From contig NC_083601.1 in NCBI RefSeq assembly GCF_029168945.1, positions 35,143,660 through 35,207,659 on the forward strand: DNA of 64,000 nucleotides. Direction: 5' to 3'. The notes under the pieces were generated by a model. That model was not told where the DNA came from. It saw only the letters and a program-made list of their open reading frames with translations, and ran no database searches. The stretch comes from Cannabis sativa. Its lineage: Eukaryota > Streptophyta > Magnoliopsida > Rosales > Cannabaceae. The position numbers and the translations under genes are program-made. Shown here one piece after another: positions 60,595 to 64,000 of the stretch (positions are counted from its first letter, which is position 1; the number at the start of each line of letters is the position of its first letter).

Positions 60595-61187
60595 TGTGGC
60601 CTAGGATCATTTTCTGCACTTCAGTCTTATTGGCCGTATTGGTTGTCATTCTCTTAGCCTTGTTTTCACCAATACCAGACAATACTCTATCAAAAAACCA
60701 CACAAAACCGCCTTGGCTAGCCTTGTCCTTGTACATTCAGCAGCCAAAAGTCGGTGGAATCGACACGCCACCTGTTGTGCAATCCGACGCTCAAGGAGCT
60801 TTCATTTTTCACCGAATACTGACTGAAGGGCCTGAAAACACGTCTCGCGTGGTAGGAAAAGCGCAGGGCATCATAATTCCAACAGAGCAGTTTGCACACT
60901 CAAATTTCAACATATTGTATCTTAGCTTTGACACGGCTGAGTACTCTGGTAGTCTTAGTGTTGAGGCCAAACATGTGGCACACAAAGACGTTGAAGAGCT
61001 CACTGTTCTTGGGGGAACGGGCTCTTTTGCTTTTGCGCGTGGACTCGCTGTTTTTGGTCAGAGCACTTCCAGACAAGATAAAACATCATCATCTTCAGAT
61101 GATCTTGATGCCACTACTTATCATGTGAAGCTTCAGCTTAGGCTTCCTAATCAATCTAGAAGTTTTACTATTCCAGGTCCAGGATGA
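60591..61187 (+). CDS. Dirigent-domain protein
   Basis: Single-exon gene, 198 aa, as is usual for dirigent genes. Residues about 7-25 (IFCTSVLLAVLVVILLALF) form a signal peptide or signal anchor. The dirigent beta-barrel domain follows from about 43 to 190: LYIQQPKVGG, GAFIFHRILTEGP, SRVVGKAQG, YSGSLSVEAKH and LTVLGGTGSFAFARGLAVF, the last being a well-conserved dirigent motif. N-glycosylation sites are possible at NHT, NTS and NQS. Dirigent proteins are secreted to the apoplast and steer stereoselective coupling of phenoxy radicals in lignan and lignin-related chemistry. The substrate here is unknown. Two ATGs lie side by side at the start; the second may be used. The uORF overlap at the start is unusual. 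Confidence 0.85.
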   Translation: MMWPRIIFCTSVLLAVLVVILLALFSPIPDNTLSKNHTKPPWLALSLYIQQPKVGGIDTPPVVQSDAQGAFIFHRILTEGPENTSRVVGKAQGIIIPTEQFAHSNFNILYLSFDTAEYSGSLSVEAKHVAHKDVEELTVLGGTGSFAFARGLAVFGQSTSRQDKTSSSSDDLDATTYHVKLQLRLPNQSRSFTIPGPG

Positions 61188-61733
61188 AGCCACTCATTAG
61201 ATTTATATATTTATTCTTCAAAGTCTTATTGCGTACTATAATTTTTGCTTCATTGAGGATTATGATCGAAAGCCAGTTGTTTTCTCTTCTTCTTCTCAGT
61301 ATTACAACGTTTGAGATCAAATGATGTAATTACAATTATATATTAACATGAGTAGTCTTCGACGTATCGTTATATAATTTATAAACTAACACTTAAGATT
61401 CTAAAATATCTATCCTTTCAATCCAAGGATATATCTCAGCCAATATACCAAGAAACAAAATGAAAAGTAAAACTTCAAACGAGAAAAATTACTAAAACTA
61501 TGGCACTTGGATTTGCGTATTCAAGTATGTCTGTTGAATTTGGAAGGAGTTTGAAAAATAAGATAAAAAAATGACCATGCCAGTCAGTATAGCATGTGGA
61601 ATCTAGTTTTGCTTAATCTTCATATTAACCGTATATATTCGTACATTTATGGACCAAAATCTGGGATCAAAAAACAGAACTAATGGCAACAGTAAATCTT
61701 ACGCTTATTTTTTTAGTATTACACATCAAAACA
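61188..61733. other. Spacer between convergent dirigent and membrane-protein genes
   Basis: 3' UTRs of two convergent genes; no other feature seen. Confidence 0.5.
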
Positions 61734-63363
61734 TCAGTATTTCTCTGCCACAGGTCTAGATGGAAAAAGCCTCAAAAGAAAAGCCATCAATGACCAGAGG
61801 CATACCAAACCAAGGACTTGGAAGGTTACAACCATTGAAAACAAAGCACCACTTCTTTCCATCACTTCTGGGGATCCCAACGGAATATCTTTCAAGGCAA
61901 ACAACAATTTCTCTATGAAAAAGGTGGCTCTTGTCAACTGATATAGTCTATATACCTGCACATTCAATTCCATCATCAAATTCTGCACTCGATTCAAACC
62001 AGAAAAAACTAATTAAAAAACTTCAACCGGAAGTTATTTACCGACCTCGAAAATTATTGGAACAAGTGGCCAACAAGATGATCCGCGCTTGTCAAGGCTT
62101 AGTTCAAAAACATACTGAGCAGCGCAGCCAACTAGAAAAGGAAGCACCGCAACCAAAGCTGGGAAACCAATTACTGGCCAGGTTACATAGACAGCAAACA
62201 TGGGTGCCATAACCTTGAAGCCCATTGTAAAGAAAGAAGTTGTTAAGTATCCCCTAAGGCCTGTGATGAGACCCCACCTCTTGGGACTGAACTGTAAATA
62301 TGGTCTTTGGACATGGTGGGTTACAAGAAGAAATATTGCAACGCCAATATAAAATGCAGCTTCAAATACCAACGAGCTCACTATTTCTGCAATGCCAGTA
62401 AAAAGATTACCGGGTGTTAACATCTTGTGTATTTGAGAAACTTAAACCACAATTCCAAACGTATGAACTATAAAAATCAGAATCACATTGATGATATATA
62501 TAGAAGAAGAACCTCTCAGCAAAATATCTGATAAGAGATTCATCCATGTTATATAATTCCAAAACTTGTTGGTGCACATGTGAATAAAGATGTTAGATAA
62601 AAGATTCGAATTTTATTGAAGTAACAGCTCAGTAAAACAAATACCTACGAGGATATCCTCCTTCAAGAAAGCTTCGATGGCACCACCGAAGAATTGTGGT
62701 AGAATTAAAGACGAGATTATAGCAAGCGGAGCCAAAACCCATAAAAACGAACCCTTTTCTTCATTGAAAGGTGCAGACACCAATTTACTTTCCTCTACTA
62801 ACTGGTGAGTCAACCCGTGGAATGAAACTGATCCTGATTTTCCACGAAATGGCTCTACTCCTTCATATCTAACAATGGGCAACCTAGAATTTTCGTTTCC
62901 AGAATTTTCCAACTTTGCATTGCATTTGCATACAAAACCTCCTTTTTTAAAGCTTGGCAGCGACGTAAGCTTCTCAAACCTCTTTGAACCTACATTCACA
63001 TCTCCCATTAGAAAAAAAAAATGGATAAGTAAATAAATAGCACTATACTATATGGTTTCTTTTCCCACCAGATTTCACGTCAAGCAAAATGAGTGTAAAT
63101 GCAATAAATTCTCAAGTAGGAGGCAGTATAATTGGTATAAGGGAATTCGTACATCTGGGTGTAGTTCCAAAAAGAAGTCTTTGGTTCCTAAAACCAACAT
63201 CTTTTCCAGAAACCTGAGAAATTAACAACGTATAAATTAATTTTACATTGAAGAGTGCAGTAAAAATGAGATGTTTGAGAAATTCGCTTACATTTGATAC
63301 ACCCCGAAAAGGGACACCCAATTTCGGGGGAGAAAAACCAAGACAAATGGATTGCAGCATCAT
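61734..63363 (-). CDS. Plastid-type multipass membrane protein of unknown function
   Basis: Five exons (63363-63292, 63213-63153, 62989-62645, 62386-62046, 61955-61734) total 1041 nt and give 346 aa with consistent phases. The N-terminal ~50 residues are rich in Ser, Arg and small residues with few acidic ones (MMLQSICLGFSPPKLG), like a chloroplast transit peptide. Hydrophobic segments are at about 126-146 (LWVLAPLAIISSLILPQFF), 163-182, 205-228, 229-250 and 315-335, so about five membrane spans are likely. The C-terminus contains RATFFIEKLLFALK and FQVLGLVCLWSLMAFLLRLFPSRPV. I recognise it as a conserved plant protein without a described activity and do not assign a function. One donor (GAG/GTCGGT at 62046) is slightly unusual but keeps the frame. 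Confidence 0.78.
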
Positions 63364-64000
63364 TTTATTTTGGTGAGTTAGGGTTTTAGCAGAAGCAGAG
63401 TTTTAGCTCAGTAGCTAAAACGTTAAACCCCTCACCACCTGCTCCTTGCCTTCCCCGCCTGAAATTGTAATCAATGCTTAATAGGTTATTGGGCTTTGTT
63501 ATTCTGGGCTTATAGTTATACACAATTAAGAGGACCAAATATTTTCTTTTTTTCTTCACAAACTCACCTATGGGTATTCATAAAATACTCTATCTAATGA
63601 AATTCGCACGATCCAATCTAATTTAATTTGTAAAGCATGGACTTTTGTAGATTAAATTAGATTGAAAAATTCAAAATTTATACTTGTATGAATTAAATGT
63701 TGATGTAATATTGTTGGAGATATAAAATAAAAATAATTTATTTATTTTATTACTAGTTTTGTAAAAAAATATATATATTTTTTTTATAAATATTAAATAA
63801 TTTAATATTAAAAAGTAACTAATCTAAAATAACTAATTTAATTCGTATTTTTGTAGATTGAATTGGATTTGATCCGAAATATGAAATCCGCACTTAATAC
63901 GAATCGGATACACTATAAAAAAAATAGTACGAAATAAATTGAATAAACACCAACTTATTTAAAGTAGCCCTAATTTAAGCTTCACATTTCAATATATTGA
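63364..64000. other. Upstream region of the membrane-protein gene and AT-rich DNA
   Basis: A short palindromic phrase GTTTTAGCTCAGTAGCTAAAAC lies around 63400. Near 63620-63665 an inverted pair of AATCTAATTTAATTTG / GATTAAATTAGATTG suggests a small decayed MITE. At 63910 CACTATAAAAAAAATAG resembles a CACTA-type terminus cut off by the window end. Confidence 0.4.

Overview
This is a window of plant nuclear DNA. The genes have many introns with GT..AG splice sites, their products belong to plant families, and the spaces between them are very AT-rich and filled with transposable elements. Protein similarity points to a eudicot. A Rosales or Cannabaceae genome is my guess from the style of the repeats and proteins, not something the sequence proves.

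Layout. 1-3.5 kb: a hAT-type element (692-1813) carrying a nested Mutator-like MITE (1141-1566), then LTR-like sequence leading into a six-unit tandem repeat of 154-155 bp. 4.3-9.5 kb: a small GRF zinc-finger gene (+) facing a damaged 11-exon Ulp1/C48-protease-like gene (-); both look like transposon cargo. 9.5-17.8 kb: AT-rich spacer with two more hAT elements and a decayed Copia fragment interrupted by a MITE. 17.8-20.65 kb: a 5'-truncated LINE with an uninterrupted 933-codon frame (-). 22.3-23 kb: a calmodulin-like gene with four EF-hands (-). 24.0-31.2 kb: an 11-exon ARF-GEF gene of the BIG1-3 clade, 1773 aa when joined (-).

31.9-45.3 kb is a three-level nest. A LINE fragment with a 13-bp target duplication is split in its RNase H domain by an unclassified element, and that element is split by a 10-kb Copia LTR retrotransposon (- strand) with nearly identical LTRs and a 5-bp target duplication. 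45.3-50.9 kb holds further MITEs and a CACTA-type element with a duplicated left end and a pyrimidine-rich segment that may be captured.

50.9-64 kb is the second gene-rich part: an ARIADNE-type RBR E3 ubiquitin ligase (+, 526 aa), a DUF616 gene of the TOD1/MUCI70 type (+, 474 aa), a dirigent-domain gene (+) and a plastid-type multipass membrane protein of unknown function (-, 346 aa).

The host genes do not form a pathway: they serve vesicle traffic, calcium sensing, ubiquitination, a Golgi/cell-wall or sphingolipid role, phenolic coupling and a plastid membrane. Exon joins were made by hand from splice sites and reading frame. All totals divide by three and give uninterrupted proteins, except the Ulp1-like gene, which has two frame breaks. 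I see no CRISPR, operon or prokaryotic system. The most notable content is the nested transposon archaeology, the tandem repeat and the GRF/Ulp1 pair.
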